From: Prorocentrum cordatum
Taxonomy: Eukaryota > Sar > Dinophyceae > Prorocentrales > Prorocentraceae
Length of the DNA stretch: 64,000 nt
NCBI GenBank assembly: GCA_963575745.1
Contig: CAUYUJ010004780.1
Coordinates: 582,676-646,675 of the forward strand
Direction: 5' to 3'
Below, in pieces: positions 46,601 to 54,660 of this stretch. The notes under the pieces are model-generated. The model saw only the letters and a list, made by a program, of their open reading frames with translations. It ran no database searches and had not been told where the DNA came from. The position numbers and the translations under genes were made by a program. Each line of letters begins with the position of its first letter. Position 1 is the stretch's first letter.

Positions 46601-47370
46601 GCGGCCGTCGTCCGAGCTTCATCTCGGTATCTCTCGACCTCAATGTCCTGCTCTAGATTCCAACTATGCTTTTTGGCAACGTGTAGCAAGTGTGCCCACG
46701 CGCCTGTAACAAACAGTGCTGCTGGGGCCCAATGGTATAGTCGCAGCCCAAGCAACGCATCAGTCATCGGGTCGCTCACATACTGCGTCGGCGATCCTTT
46801 GATGGCCGTCGGTCTTTTGGCATAGAAAACAATCTCAGCCGTTGCCCAAATACCGTCTCCAAAGGTCTCCTCAGCGACAGAATATGCGGTGTGAGCATTG
46901 GGGTTATCAGTGCATGGAAAAGAATATACCCCAACCGCATGCGCCTTAACACTCCCTCCGTATCTAGGATCCGAGGGGAGCATCTGATGACCCTCCAGTA
47001 TGGCATGATGAACAGTCACAGACGTGCCGTGTGACTGCTTTGTCCATCCTGCGGATGAGCCTGAGACTTCCGCAATCTTTTCGTCTGTCACGAAGAAAGG
47101 CAACGACAGCTCGACGCAGTGAGCTCTGGCCACCTTATGAGTCTTCGTCGTCAATTTGGCACAGTTCAAGCGGTCAGCCACAGTGGCTGTCGAGCTTGCG
47201 ACTGACCTGTCGGCTTTGATCCTAAAGAAACGTGCCCAATTCGGAACAATGTAGCTCGGTGTCGCTGGCGGAAGTTTCGTCGACTTTTGCAGCAACTGGA
47301 AAGCAAGCCACGCTTCGCTGTTGGTTGCTTTCTGAACCATTTTCTGTTCCTTGCTTCTAGCGGGATTCAT
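43633..47370 (-). CDS. 1245-codon accessory ORF with ART-like and Tpt1/KptA-like regions
   Basis: Uninterrupted for 3.7 kb; ATG 47370 overlaps the preceding stop as ATGA. Residues about 85-185 contain KQSHGTSVTV, then AILEGHQM and a GVYSFP strand, resembling the HGT motif of ADP-ribosyltransferase folds. Residues about 185-330 are helical; about 340-590 are Pro-rich linker. Residues about 1039-1160 recall Tpt1/KptA (RNA 2'-phosphotransferase): CAVYLARH (Arg-His about 1052-1053), GGWVYLGDL, and after an unusually long insert FYRACQGHST (1152-1161), where KptA has IRA(x)QGHS. SHGSLLHIT follows 20 residues on. The family's last conserved Arg was not placed. Domain calls rest on motif reading only; function in the element is unknown. 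Confidence 0.6.
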   Translation of the reverse strand: MNPARSKEQKMVQKATNSEAWLAFQLLQKSTKLPPATPSYIVPNWARFFRIKADRSVASSTATVADRLNCAKLTTKTHKVARAHCVELSLPFFVTDEKIAEVSGSSAGWTKQSHGTSVTVHHAILEGHQMLPSDPRYGGSVKAHAVGVYSFPCTDNPNAHTAYSVAEETFGDGIWATAEIVFYAKRPTAIKGSPTQYVSDPMTDALLGLRLYHWAPAALFVTGAWAHLLHVAKKHSWNLEQDIEVERYRDEARTTAADKVREAQAAWVPNLEPFDWQRDKSSYFDNKMFDYIWPWLQEKGVRLTRIHAMHWSEATEESMRLVEQNRQEEEKTNKAAEAKQLEPAAKPSGAQSPIENRDFPNLGQTPANKDRPCKAPPPGAATWPSTLKAPPPPKEGLSVGGPREIVSKRALPAIQTPTPPPAKKPNMASQANVPQTKEIMPKKAPPPPQVRPGSQMVGPPPAKMHRVEGDLAPPPPTQPPAKPGGKDTAGRQPWRPSTREPPPALTEFIGITVPDTPPVDQSHQSAAPQCKSAPRATRRWGDSQHAEGSAARDQPRGAQNFVESALMAEARATAAEEMAPARDGDEHTLDIPGASPPTQSDGDDSYEDSPMLVGTDDTIMVLQALKQISSMHFSRFRARRILKHEKQLFYRWRDLVSRAQEAGQPETADSIRYRREAVSFIEAAKCVYLRYERDNEHEPHTYSTVWTRFADVVVDQILKAEPTFVRAPMVQERPRRSQRGEAGGSGASVARIPTPPPPPSGSAGTASLPTPPPGPTRAERDDQPDAHQEQSSPTVIPSPTVDPPEEGTTYAPKASAMRPGAPGNPGVSGASAEPEEINIFPCEKDPALIVSVEDETYSRGPASENMFCRMSLPPAPEKRQGEPLSIDPRDEDQDITAGHAVSFKGRQLCLTTEERGLISRSTPASMKQMVRDAHMTGPVPPHIETIRNQTGNTLRYIAEFAEDPIFALLSSLSQAEGTFEPAKDFLRAEFHSDDAPEGSTPETFACLGPLVVGIDDSDNSAALGSADTWSTRSCRTDLLAGKIGKCAVYLARHCSDYARSSGGWVYLGDLVQKIVDDGFTFQSYALAAHGLAALPPETVEILGILPQDSDRIVGTSVHEMWTQYKECPSYDTVFKECGHDMRERSDTAIPIFYRACQGHSTFVASIERMYVPHVPGQVRSHGSLLHITDLQTFLESTDGRFRLPTRDSGLCRGADYDLLRLLPTKRSPTMPDLIRIFPWLSQRRY

Positions 47371-48059
47371 CCCTCGTGCGACCTCTGCAACGCGGCTTTC
47401 CTCTCCCGGGCAGGCGTTCCCCGGCGTCGTGCCACAGTGGGGATTTCCGCTAGCAGCCGTGAATGGACAAAGAAAACCGTGATGAGTGATCTCTGACCCC
47501 GAAGAGCTTCGAAATGGGAGTTTCCTCGTCTGCTGGTAGGGGAGACAACGTGGCCAACAGGGCTCCTCTTCCCTAGGATTATCTTATTTTGGCCTCTGAG
47601 GAACTTGCATTTGCCGCTGAGCTTGGCATCGCCTCCCTCCAAGCACTTATTGCGCATGAACTTTTCCGCCGCCTCACCGGGCGTCTCTATGTCGTTGACA
47701 CCAGATGGTGGCGCCACAGGGGGAGCGCGAGGCGACTGAGCCGTCCGCGCGCTGGAACCAGAGCCCGTAGCGGCTGAGCCGCCGGGCCTGGTATTTCCGG
47801 CCGAAACAGCAGCATTAGCTGTTGGGGCGGCTGGTGCAGGGGCAGCTATGTTACCCGACGTCGCGCCACTCACCGAGATGGCTAAGCCACTCGGTGCAGC
47901 CGCCGGCGCTGCCTTGTGCAGCTCGTTGGGTGCAGCACGCATTGACTCATCATGTTGTACGCCTTCGTTCTCCGATCTCTGGCTGGCTCTTTTCCCTTCG
48001 GATGCATTCCAGGGCAGAAAGTTTCTCCGCGCGGCAGAAAGTAGGCGTCGTCCTTCCAT
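47367..48059 (-). CDS. Linker ORF, Ala/Ser/Pro-rich (frame-shifted joint)
   Basis: Overlaps the upstream 379-codon ORF by 110 nt and ends in the ATGA overlap with the 1245-codon ORF. The translation is mostly low-complexity (AAPAPAAPTANAAVSAG) with two palindromes of the CGGCTNAGCCG family at 47763-47787 and 47873-47894. It is followed by a more globular tail (GEAAEKFMRNKCLEGGDAKL). Most likely it is the joint between two parts of one polyprotein, displaced by an indel near 48000. Confidence 0.45.
   Translation of the reverse strand: MEGRRLLSAARRNFLPWNASEGKRASQRSENEGVQHDESMRAAPNELHKAAPAAAPSGLAISVSGATSGNIAAPAPAAPTANAAVSAGNTRPGGSAATGSGSSARTAQSPRAPPVAPPSGVNDIETPGEAAEKFMRNKCLEGGDAKLSGKCKFLRGQNKIILGKRSPVGHVVSPTSRRGNSHFEALRGQRSLITVFFVHSRLLAEIPTVARRRGTPARERKAALQRSHEG
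47873..47894. repeat. Palindrome in the Ala/Ser-rich linker
   Basis: CCGAG-AT-GGCT-A-AGCC-A-CTCGG; outer arms complementary and different from those of the neighbouring site at 47763-47787 (GCCCG ... CGGGC). Confidence 0.88.
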
Positions 48060-49463
48060 GGGAAAAAGTCATTATATATGCGTCTCCCTTCTTGAGAAAG
48101 CTCACAAAAGCCTCTGGGTAAAATGAGTGTATCGCACCGCCTCCAAATCCGTTTGAAACGGCTGGGAACTCGTTGTCAATCAATGGTTCCCTAAACGGGC
48201 GGGCATCAAATACTGACGCGGGTATAATGCCCGCAGCAGGAGACCAGCTCTGCCAATACATGACTAGGTCGATGATGTCCGCCCCCTGCTTGGCATGCCC
48301 GCCTTCTCTTGTCGCGCACGTTATGTGACTGTCCCGGACGGCTGCGCCGCCGGAAGGTCGGCAGATAAATATCACGGCTAGTTTGGCCGCCTTGATCCTG
48401 TAGTCTGCACACAATTGACCAGCATTCACTCTTTCAAAACGCCCTCCATTGTTCAGTTTGTAACCCGGGCGGCTGGCATCGTAATGAATAGTGTCTCCTG
48501 GGCGGTGATTAAATTGCCGGTAGAGGCTCACTCCGTCAAGAATCATTATCCTAGGAAACATTCCAATGGCTTTGTAGCGTTCGATCCGACGGTTCATTCT
48601 GGCTCGGACCAAGGTGGCAACATCGTCCCACATCGGGTCAACGCCAGCGTCATCGTTCGGCCAGCACTTGTGGTCCCCACCAACAAACATTATGTCAATC
48701 GCCCCCTCAGGCGAACGACGCATCGCGTCGTCAATCAGCTCAGCGGCATCTTTTATCATGAACCTGAGGCTCCCTGCGAGCGCGAGCGGTCTCTCCTGTC
48801 TTTTTGGCCCACTCCCGACTCCGTTTAGCTGACCTGAGTTATCAACGATGTCATTGAAGTCCCAGCAGGTAAAACGGATCGGAGTGTGGGTCCCTTTTAC
48901 GTAGTACCCGCTCTGGTCCCACCGAAATCTTGAAGAGGCATTTCGAATGTTCGTAATCTGCGCTCCACTCATGGCTTCCTGTATGCTTCCAAACACCGAA
49001 TCTCGCAGGTTATATTCGGGAAGTAGGCTTTTCAGCATTTTCCCGGGACCATCCTTGAATACAATTGTAGAATCTGAGACAGTGTGCACAGAACAAGACT
49101 AAGAAGTCTTCGACCCATTCCTCATTAAGCTTAGTGGGCGAAAGAAATCTGTCACGGGTTTCCTCCCCGTGTTCGACATGGCGGCGAGGTCTTCTCCTAT
49201 AAACAGGATCCATGAGTGTCCGTTAACTCTGGCGATCTGAGAAATGGCCTGACACTTCTTAACGAAGGTCAACTTAATCGACCAGCCTCTAATTTTCGGA
49301 TCCGTGACCCCAATATAGAGGTCTAAAATCTCGTCCACTTTCTCCTGCCAGTCGTTCCCGGGGTGTTTGAGATCTCCCGCAAAAATCCTTTTCGTCCGTA
49401 GATGCTCTAGGACGTTCCAGGGGCCTCGCCCGATGTATGGCTGATCGTCAGACTCAGCTTCTG
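47950..49463 (-). pseudogene. Accessory-module protein with alternating alpha/beta pattern (unrecognised)
   Basis: One frame runs from about 49463 to 47950 with a single TAG at 49099-49101. The 379-codon part starts at ATG 49089. Before the stop: YIGRGPWNVLEHLRTKR, LTFVKKCQAISQIA. After it: hydrophobic strands ending in Gly/Asp (DIMFVGGDHKCW, RIMILDGVSLYR, LAVIFICRPSGG) alternating with helices. This is typical of a Rossmann-like or hydrolase fold, but no signature could be matched. Upstream the frame joins 49464-50366 by a shift near the G-run at 49510. Palindromes are nearly absent from this stretch, as in the other domain-like parts. Confidence 0.5.
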
Positions 49464-50366
49464 CTACAGCTGATCCTGAGTCGGGCGGCCCTCCCCTCCA
49501 CCACCTCCCGAGGGGGGGTGGGCGGGCGGATTATTTCCCGAGGAGGATCCGCCGGATGCTGGCGGAGCTCCACCTCCACCGGCTGAGCCGCGGGGCGGGC
49601 CGCCACCAGTTCCCCCGCCGGCTGCCCCGGGAGGGTTATTGTTGCCAGATGTTTGGCCGGCGGATGATTCGCCGGCCGCCTGTCGCCCGGCTCCAGGGTT
49701 GCTCAATGAGGGCCGGTTGCCGCACGAGGCGGCTGGTTGGCGGACCGAAACGACTGAGTCGTTTGGTGCTTCTGCAGCCGTTCGCGGCTTCTTCTGCGGC
49801 GATTGCTCATCGGCCCCTGGATCGAGACCATCCTTAGCGAACCATTCGTCGAAGTTCTGCGGTCTTTTCCACGGGGGTTGCCTTTTCCGCCAGCGGACCG
49901 CCCGCGGAGGGGAAGTCTCGAGATATGCCGTTCTTGCAGTGGCAGTAAGGGCCTCTTCAACAACATGCGCAGGTACATGATATAAGCCTTTGACCACTGG
50001 AAGGGCGAACATTGCCCCCCAGCTATCCCCGGCGGCTAAGCCACGGGGAGGCTTTCGGGGAGAAGGGACCCAAATGTCAACCCAGACTTGCGGGGAGCCC
50101 TCGGTCCGATGGTCCATTACTGGGACACTCACATAGTTTCCAAACATAGTCTCGCACCAAACCGCTGGGCCGACAGTGGGACCTATGACCTCACCTGGCT
50201 CAAACGTTCGAACTGTGCAACGGTATCCTCCAGGCGGGTTCATGTATGCCCTACTGACCAACTTCGTCTTTTCGTCAGGATGCGTCTGGAAGAACGTACC
50301 AATCGGGATCTTGTCCAGGTCAGGAGGGGCGCAATCAAAACGGCACGTTGCCTTCCGTTCGAACAT
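49464..50366 (-). CDS. Accessory-module ORF with Gly/Pro-rich tail (unrecognised)
   Basis: 300 codons in the same frame as the upstream 50406-51209 ORF, separated by one TAA at 50406-50408. The first 130 residues are globular and beta-rich (CRFDCAPPDLDKIPIGTFF, GEVIGPTVGPAVWCETMFG, PQVWVDIWVPSPRK). A charged linker (NFDEWFAKDGLDPGADEQ) and a long Gly/Pro/Ser tail follow. Palindromes at 49745-49766 and 50027-50048 lie in the linkers. No family recognised. Confidence 0.5.
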   Translation of the reverse strand: MFERKATCRFDCAPPDLDKIPIGTFFQTHPDEKTKLVSRAYMNPPGGYRCTVRTFEPGEVIGPTVGPAVWCETMFGNYVSVPVMDHRTEGSPQVWVDIWVPSPRKPPRGLAAGDSWGAMFALPVVKGLYHVPAHVVEEALTATARTAYLETSPPRAVRWRKRQPPWKRPQNFDEWFAKDGLDPGADEQSPQKKPRTAAEAPNDSVVSVRQPAASCGNRPSLSNPGAGRQAAGESSAGQTSGNNNPPGAAGGGTGGGPPRGSAGGGGAPPASGGSSSGNNPPAHPPSGGGGGEGRPTQDQL

Positions 50367-50405
50367 CGCCCAGTGTACCGCCCACGGATCTTGCGAAAAC
50401 TGGGA

Positions 50406-51209
50406 TTACAAACGCTGAAATATCGTTTGTGACGTCGCGTCCAGGTCTGCCTTCAATGCGATCACGACTTCGTCGCTCCGCAAATAAAGTATGTCATGCT
50501 TCCACACTGTGTAACGCCAACCCCATCCTTTCGTGGGTACGAATTTGGTCTCCCCGGTAGACACCAGTCGGGACCGCTCCCTCAACTTGTCGGGGTAGCA
50601 TCGAAAAATCGGTTTGTTCTTCCAGGAGTCGATGTCCCAGGTATTGGAGTTGGCTGATTTCTTCGTGAGCTGACCATCTTGGAAGGCTGCCTCTGCTGCC
50701 GTTTTGCGAGCAGTTATCTCCTCACCACGAATCTCAACACCAGTTTCCATCTCGACATCCGTCTCGGATGCGATGTCATTCGGGCTGAAGTCATTTTCCC
50801 TTGTCCCACCTGGCTGAGCCGGTGGGCAAGCCTCCCCTCTCGGCTGAGTCGATGGGGTGGCCTTTCGAACTGCGTCGGGAGGAGCATCGTCGTTGATTTC
50901 TCTCCCTGGGTCTTCCTCTCCAACCGAGTCGGAGACGAAGTCATCTACAATTTCGTCTGAGCAGATCGAGACAACGTCCTCCCCCGGCGGCTTAACCGCT
51001 GAGTCTCTCAACGGTCGGCACATGGGTTCGGTCGATGCTCTTTCAAACGCGCGGGGGGCGCGGCAGGCAAGGCTCGAGTAGTCGCCGCAAGACAACAGCT
51101 CGATCCCAGGGGGGGCCGGCCGCAGGGCAGCCCGCGCAAGCTCTAGAGACGAAACGGCAGCGGCACAAATATGATGAGAGGAGGAGATAGGACGACGACG
51201 AGGCGACAC
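50406..51209 (-). CDS. Accessory-module ORF, acidic linker then beta-rich end (unrecognised)
   Basis: 267 codons. The first 20 or so belong with the upstream methyltransferase-like region (shared frame through HVEARGRECKSAEDYTD). Then come an Asp/Glu-rich linker (SDEIVDDFVSDSVGEEDPG) with palindromes at 50805-50826 and 50834-50857, and a beta-rich end (KFVPTKGWGWRYTVWKHD). It continues past a TAA into 49464-50366, so both may be one protein. Confidence 0.45.
   Translation of the reverse strand: MSPRRRPISSSHHICAAAVSSLELARAALRPAPPGIELLSCGDYSSLACRAPRAFERASTEPMCRPLRDSAVKPPGEDVVSICSDEIVDDFVSDSVGEEDPGREINDDAPPDAVRKATPSTQPRGEACPPAQPGGTRENDFSPNDIASETDVEMETGVEIRGEEITARKTAAEAAFQDGQLTKKSANSNTWDIDSWKNKPIFRCYPDKLRERSRLVSTGETKFVPTKGWGWRYTVWKHDILYLRSDEVVIALKADLDATSQTIFQRL
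50805..50826. repeat. Palindrome in an acidic linker of the accessory module
   Basis: CCCACC-T-GGCT-G-AGCC-GGTGGG; all outer pairs are complementary. A second palindrome with different arms follows at 50834-50857. Confidence 0.88.
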
Positions 51210-52580
51210 AAATCTCTCTGCAGCATGGGCGATGGCAATATGGACCTGCTTAACAACAACATCCGTGTAATCTTCTGCGCTCTTGCACTCTCGCCCTCTA
51301 GCCTCGACATGCTCGTGCGTGCCATCACATCTGCGCTCCAGCCCCTCCGCAACAACAGAGGAGGTAGTAGCTATCGTCCAAGGCTTTTTTCATGAAACTG
51401 CCCTTGCTATCCTTTGACCCATACGCGCATCCGTGCAACGCCGTCTTAACAAACTCTAGTTCTCTCATGGAACCCGTGCAACGCCGTCTTAACAAACTCT
51501 AGTTCTCTCATAGAACCTTTTACCTGAGGGCCCCTCCAATAATTGCACTGGGTAGGCCATTCAATGCAAACGATGCCCGCCGCTTTGCGCGCAGCGCGGG
51601 CAATCTCCCGGAAATTCCCAAACAAATATCTGAGATCAGTCCTAATACCACGAAGCCTACGCGTCGCTCTATGATTTCCAATGCGGAAATAGTGCGCTTC
51701 ATTCACATATTGCCAGGGAGAGCCTCCCGTGCCAGGCATAGAACCCCACAGCGTGATATGTTTTCCCTTGAACGTATTAATACCGTTCAGTGCTATTCTA
51801 AGTCCCTCATCCGTCCTCATGTCTTCCTTCTCGGTGAATCGAATCATCTTGCATGAATTGTCGACGAAATTCTTTGGGTCTCCTATCCTGCTTTGAGGGC
51901 CGCAACAGTATTCTAACAAAAGCCTTTCCCCAGTCCACTGAGTGACCGGGGCGCAATCTTCTCGGATCCAGAACTCTGTGTATCCAGTCCACCTACTCGG
52001 GCAATAGTCACCGTCGCTGGAATCGCCATTCGAGTCGCGTTCAAATGGATGATGATACTTACTCTCTTTATCACGCCAATTATCAATGCGGTCAACAGTC
52101 AGACCTTGTTGGATATTGACAGCACAGGTGCGGCGCCTATCATCTAATTTTTCCGGGCCAACGGGACAATCGCCGATTGCGGGCATGAACGTAACAAGTC
52201 TCGGAACAGAATGCCACCGTTTCACACTCTGTCCTTGTTGTATCCATGTGTCCTTTTTATCTGGATAACTGGCAGCGGCAGCAGGCGGGGGATGAGGGAG
52301 AAAGCGATTGTTAGTGAGAATGTCTTCCATATTTTTCGGCAACATCGAAGTATCTGACTCATTTTCACTATCCGTCATGTCAAACATTGTTTTCAATTCA
52401 CGGTCAGAACTTTTCTTGGTTATATGTTCCATCGCTCTCGTTTTCTCGGAGCTTCTGCTGTAACCTTCTTCGGTCATGGAAGGAATAATATTCCCTGCGT
52501 CTTCGGCTAAGCCGGATGCATGCGCAAACGCAGCTGCCCTGGGAACATCTGCCTCCACGGCTTTGCCGGGGGCGGCCAGA
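51190..52580 (-). pseudogene. Methyltransferase-like domain fused downstream of RNase H
   Basis: Continues from RNase H through one frameshift in an A-rich run near 52600 (GKPVLAAPGKAVEADVPRA), so it begins as part of the pol polyprotein. Main ORF 51446-52558 (370 codons). Residues 213-226 (LLLEYCCGPQSRIG) resemble a SAM-binding motif I; 270-286 (LWGSMPGTGGSPWQYVN) resembles a motif IV loop; 331-341 is CIEWPTQCNYW. In cytosine methyltransferases motif IV carries a Pro-Cys; here the position is Pro-Gly (GGC, one change from TGC). A 43-bp tandem duplication at 51431-51516 breaks the frame; a continuation (HEHVEARGRECKSAEDYTD) follows. The methyltransferase call is inference. Confidence 0.42.
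51431..51516. repeat. 43-bp exact tandem duplication inside the coding region
   Basis: CCGTGCAACGCCGTCTTAAC ... CTCATGGAAC at 51431-51473 is repeated at 51474-51516 with one G/A difference. Because 43 is not a multiple of 3, it shifts the frame and ends the 370-codon ORF. Confidence 0.97.
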
Positions 52581-52586
52581 ACGGGT

Positions 52587-53247
52587 TTACCCTTGTTGGG
52601 GCGTTGTTTTCTTTTTGTTCATCTTTTTGCCGGGCATAACAGCAACTCTCCGCATGGCCGACCTGGGGCCCAAGCGGGGCTTCAAGATCCCCCCGGGTTT
52701 CAGGGGAAATCCGTCTGAAAACATCGAGTCAAGATAATCTTGGCACCGCTTAGCGGCCCAGAATTTAGGTGTAACAATGTTGACAAGATATAGAACTTTA
52801 ACCCAAGCCAAAGGGTCAATGAATCTCTTGGTTCCTATATCGGCAGCCTCGTTTCGAATTCTTTCATATTGGAGCTCAACAAGGCCACGAGAAAATTGTT
52901 CGGACACAGCTGCAGCATCCATTCTATGCGTTCTCGGGAGATGCATTAGCTTCATTGACCCACCTGCCTTGCTGACTTTACAAACCGCTTGATTATCTTC
53001 CAAAATACACATCGCACTGGTCTGTTAAGCAATAGTTCCCAAAGCGGTAGTGCCGCGAGCAGCTCCTTGCGTAACGCAAGGTCAGACGCGACAATCTCAG
53101 CCTCAAGTGTACTGTGGGAAACACACGCTTGTCGTTGCGATCCCATGGACTGTCCAGCTCTAGTATATGGGCCCCAAGTGGCTTGATAACTGGCACTCGT
53201 GCTCCGATGCGTGCGAATTTCACTTGCCAAGTCTGCATCATAATGAT
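52587..53247 (-). pseudogene. RNase H domain of the copia polyprotein
   Basis: Degrades RNA in the RNA:DNA hybrid during reverse transcription. Landmarks appear in three frames joined by indels: HHYDADLASEIRTHRSTSAS (53240-53185), then QRQACVSHSTLEAEIVASDL (the copia SSxEAE-type motif), then, after a shift near 53010, LEDNQAVCKVSK, RTHRMDAAAVSEQF and EAADIGTKRF (the ADILTK-type end). All RNase H segments are recognisable, so the domain was complete before decay. It is directly followed by the methyltransferase-like region rather than by an LTR. Confidence 0.8.
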
Positions 53248-53250
53248 GCT

Positions 53251-54660
53251 TTAACAGACATCATCCTTTTTGTCGCCTACCCACGAAGTCATGCAGTAAT
53301 GGGAGGTCCATTTGATATCACATATGAGGCAACATAGATCCATGTCTTGTTGTTCTGTCCATTTTGTAATGCAACTGGCGGTTTGACATGCAGCACGGAG
53401 CAGGTCGTATCTTGCCACTCTCGCACCGTAAAGTATCTTGGCAACAGGTTGAAGCACACCCGACAGAGTCGGTGGCTCAGGGTCATCAGGGCTTGCTGCT
53501 GCGGCATCAAGGCCAATAACTTCTATCTTCCGATCAGGGGGGCCGGAATCAACATTGATTCGCAAAGCTGACGCTATTGCCTCCTCAGCTGGGGAGTATA
53601 TCTCGCCTCTTGGGCCGCCCTGGCCATCTTCGAGATCAGTAAGTTCAGGGCCAAACGGGGTGCCCGCGGCCGGATCAGTAGCTGGGTCGGTGTCCCTTAG
53701 TTGAGCATATAATGTAACGCAGGATTCAAAGAACTCTGTCATGTCATATTCTATGACTTTTACGATTTTCGGTTCTCTCGGCTGATATGGCTCGGACGGT
53801 TGAGCCGCCGAGTCACCCCCCGTTTCCTCCTCGCTACTCTCGTCTGTGACGGAGGCGTTTCTCTTAACCTTGGGAGGAGGCGGGTCTAAGATTGTAGATA
53901 ACTCTCCCTGCCATTCAACCGTTCGTGTTGACAATCTGTGTTCGCATCCCAAGTATCTTCCAACAGCAGATGGAGGGTATATTCCTATTCCCCTGGGACA
54001 ATTATCAGAGGGTTCTTGCAGTAACTTCCAGCCCTCAGCAAGCTTGTCGGCAGGCCCCGACAGCTTACAATCATCAAAATAGATTATCAGAAAGATTTGT
54101 AACTCTTTATGGAAGTAACAGCTGCGCCGCGGACTACACTTCACAAAACCTTTTGCCGTAACATGTCCTTCACAATGCTGCTCCCAATAGCCACCTGAAT
54201 CAGGGTGCCCGTACAATGAGAGATACAGCGGGCATACAGGGTTACGCATGTGTGGCCATGCTGTAGGCCATTCGTCTCGAAGCAAGAAAACCCATGTGGG
54301 GGTGCCCCCTAGCTTCGACGGGGTGAAGGCTTGGCGGGCGTCCGCTTGCTCGATGCTATGACCTTCGAATAGCCCGTAGGTGTCGGCTGCTTTGCTAGCC
54401 TGCGTCGTAGCGGGGCTGCTGGAAAGTTCCTGGAATAATGCCGCATCCTTATTTTGATCTATAACACTCGAACCATCGAAAACTACCCGACCTTTATACT
54501 CGCGATCTGTGTGTCCTAACGGCAACTCCGAGTTCTTTTCAACGAGGATCGCAAATAGCCGGCCAAAGTGAGCCGACTTTCCCTTGAGGTCGGCAACTAC
54601 ATCGGAGTATTATCTGACACCATCCTCTATCCATGTGCCTATAGCTCGCAACCAATCCCA
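53251..54660 (-). pseudogene. Reverse transcriptase of the copia polyprotein
   Basis: Main ORF 53251-54525 (424 codons); the same frame extends upstream across a TAA at 54610-54612 to another at 54661-54663. Motifs: LVEKNSELPLGHTDREYKGR before the ATG, KGRVVFDGS, IEQADARQAFTPSKLGG (first catalytic Asp region), CPLYLSLYGHPDSGGYWEQH, and LIIYFDDCKLSG, where YFDD stands for the usual YVDD. An acidic insert with a palindrome (53791-53812) is followed by the connection region (LYGARVARYDLLRAACQTA, SWVGDKK). Both upstream stops are TAA where GAA (Glu) is expected. Family assignment is firm; the copy is not functional as it stands. Confidence 0.85.
53791..53812. repeat. Palindrome in the RT acidic insert
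   Basis: CTCGG-A-CGGTT-G-AGCCG-C-CGAG. Confidence 0.85.
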
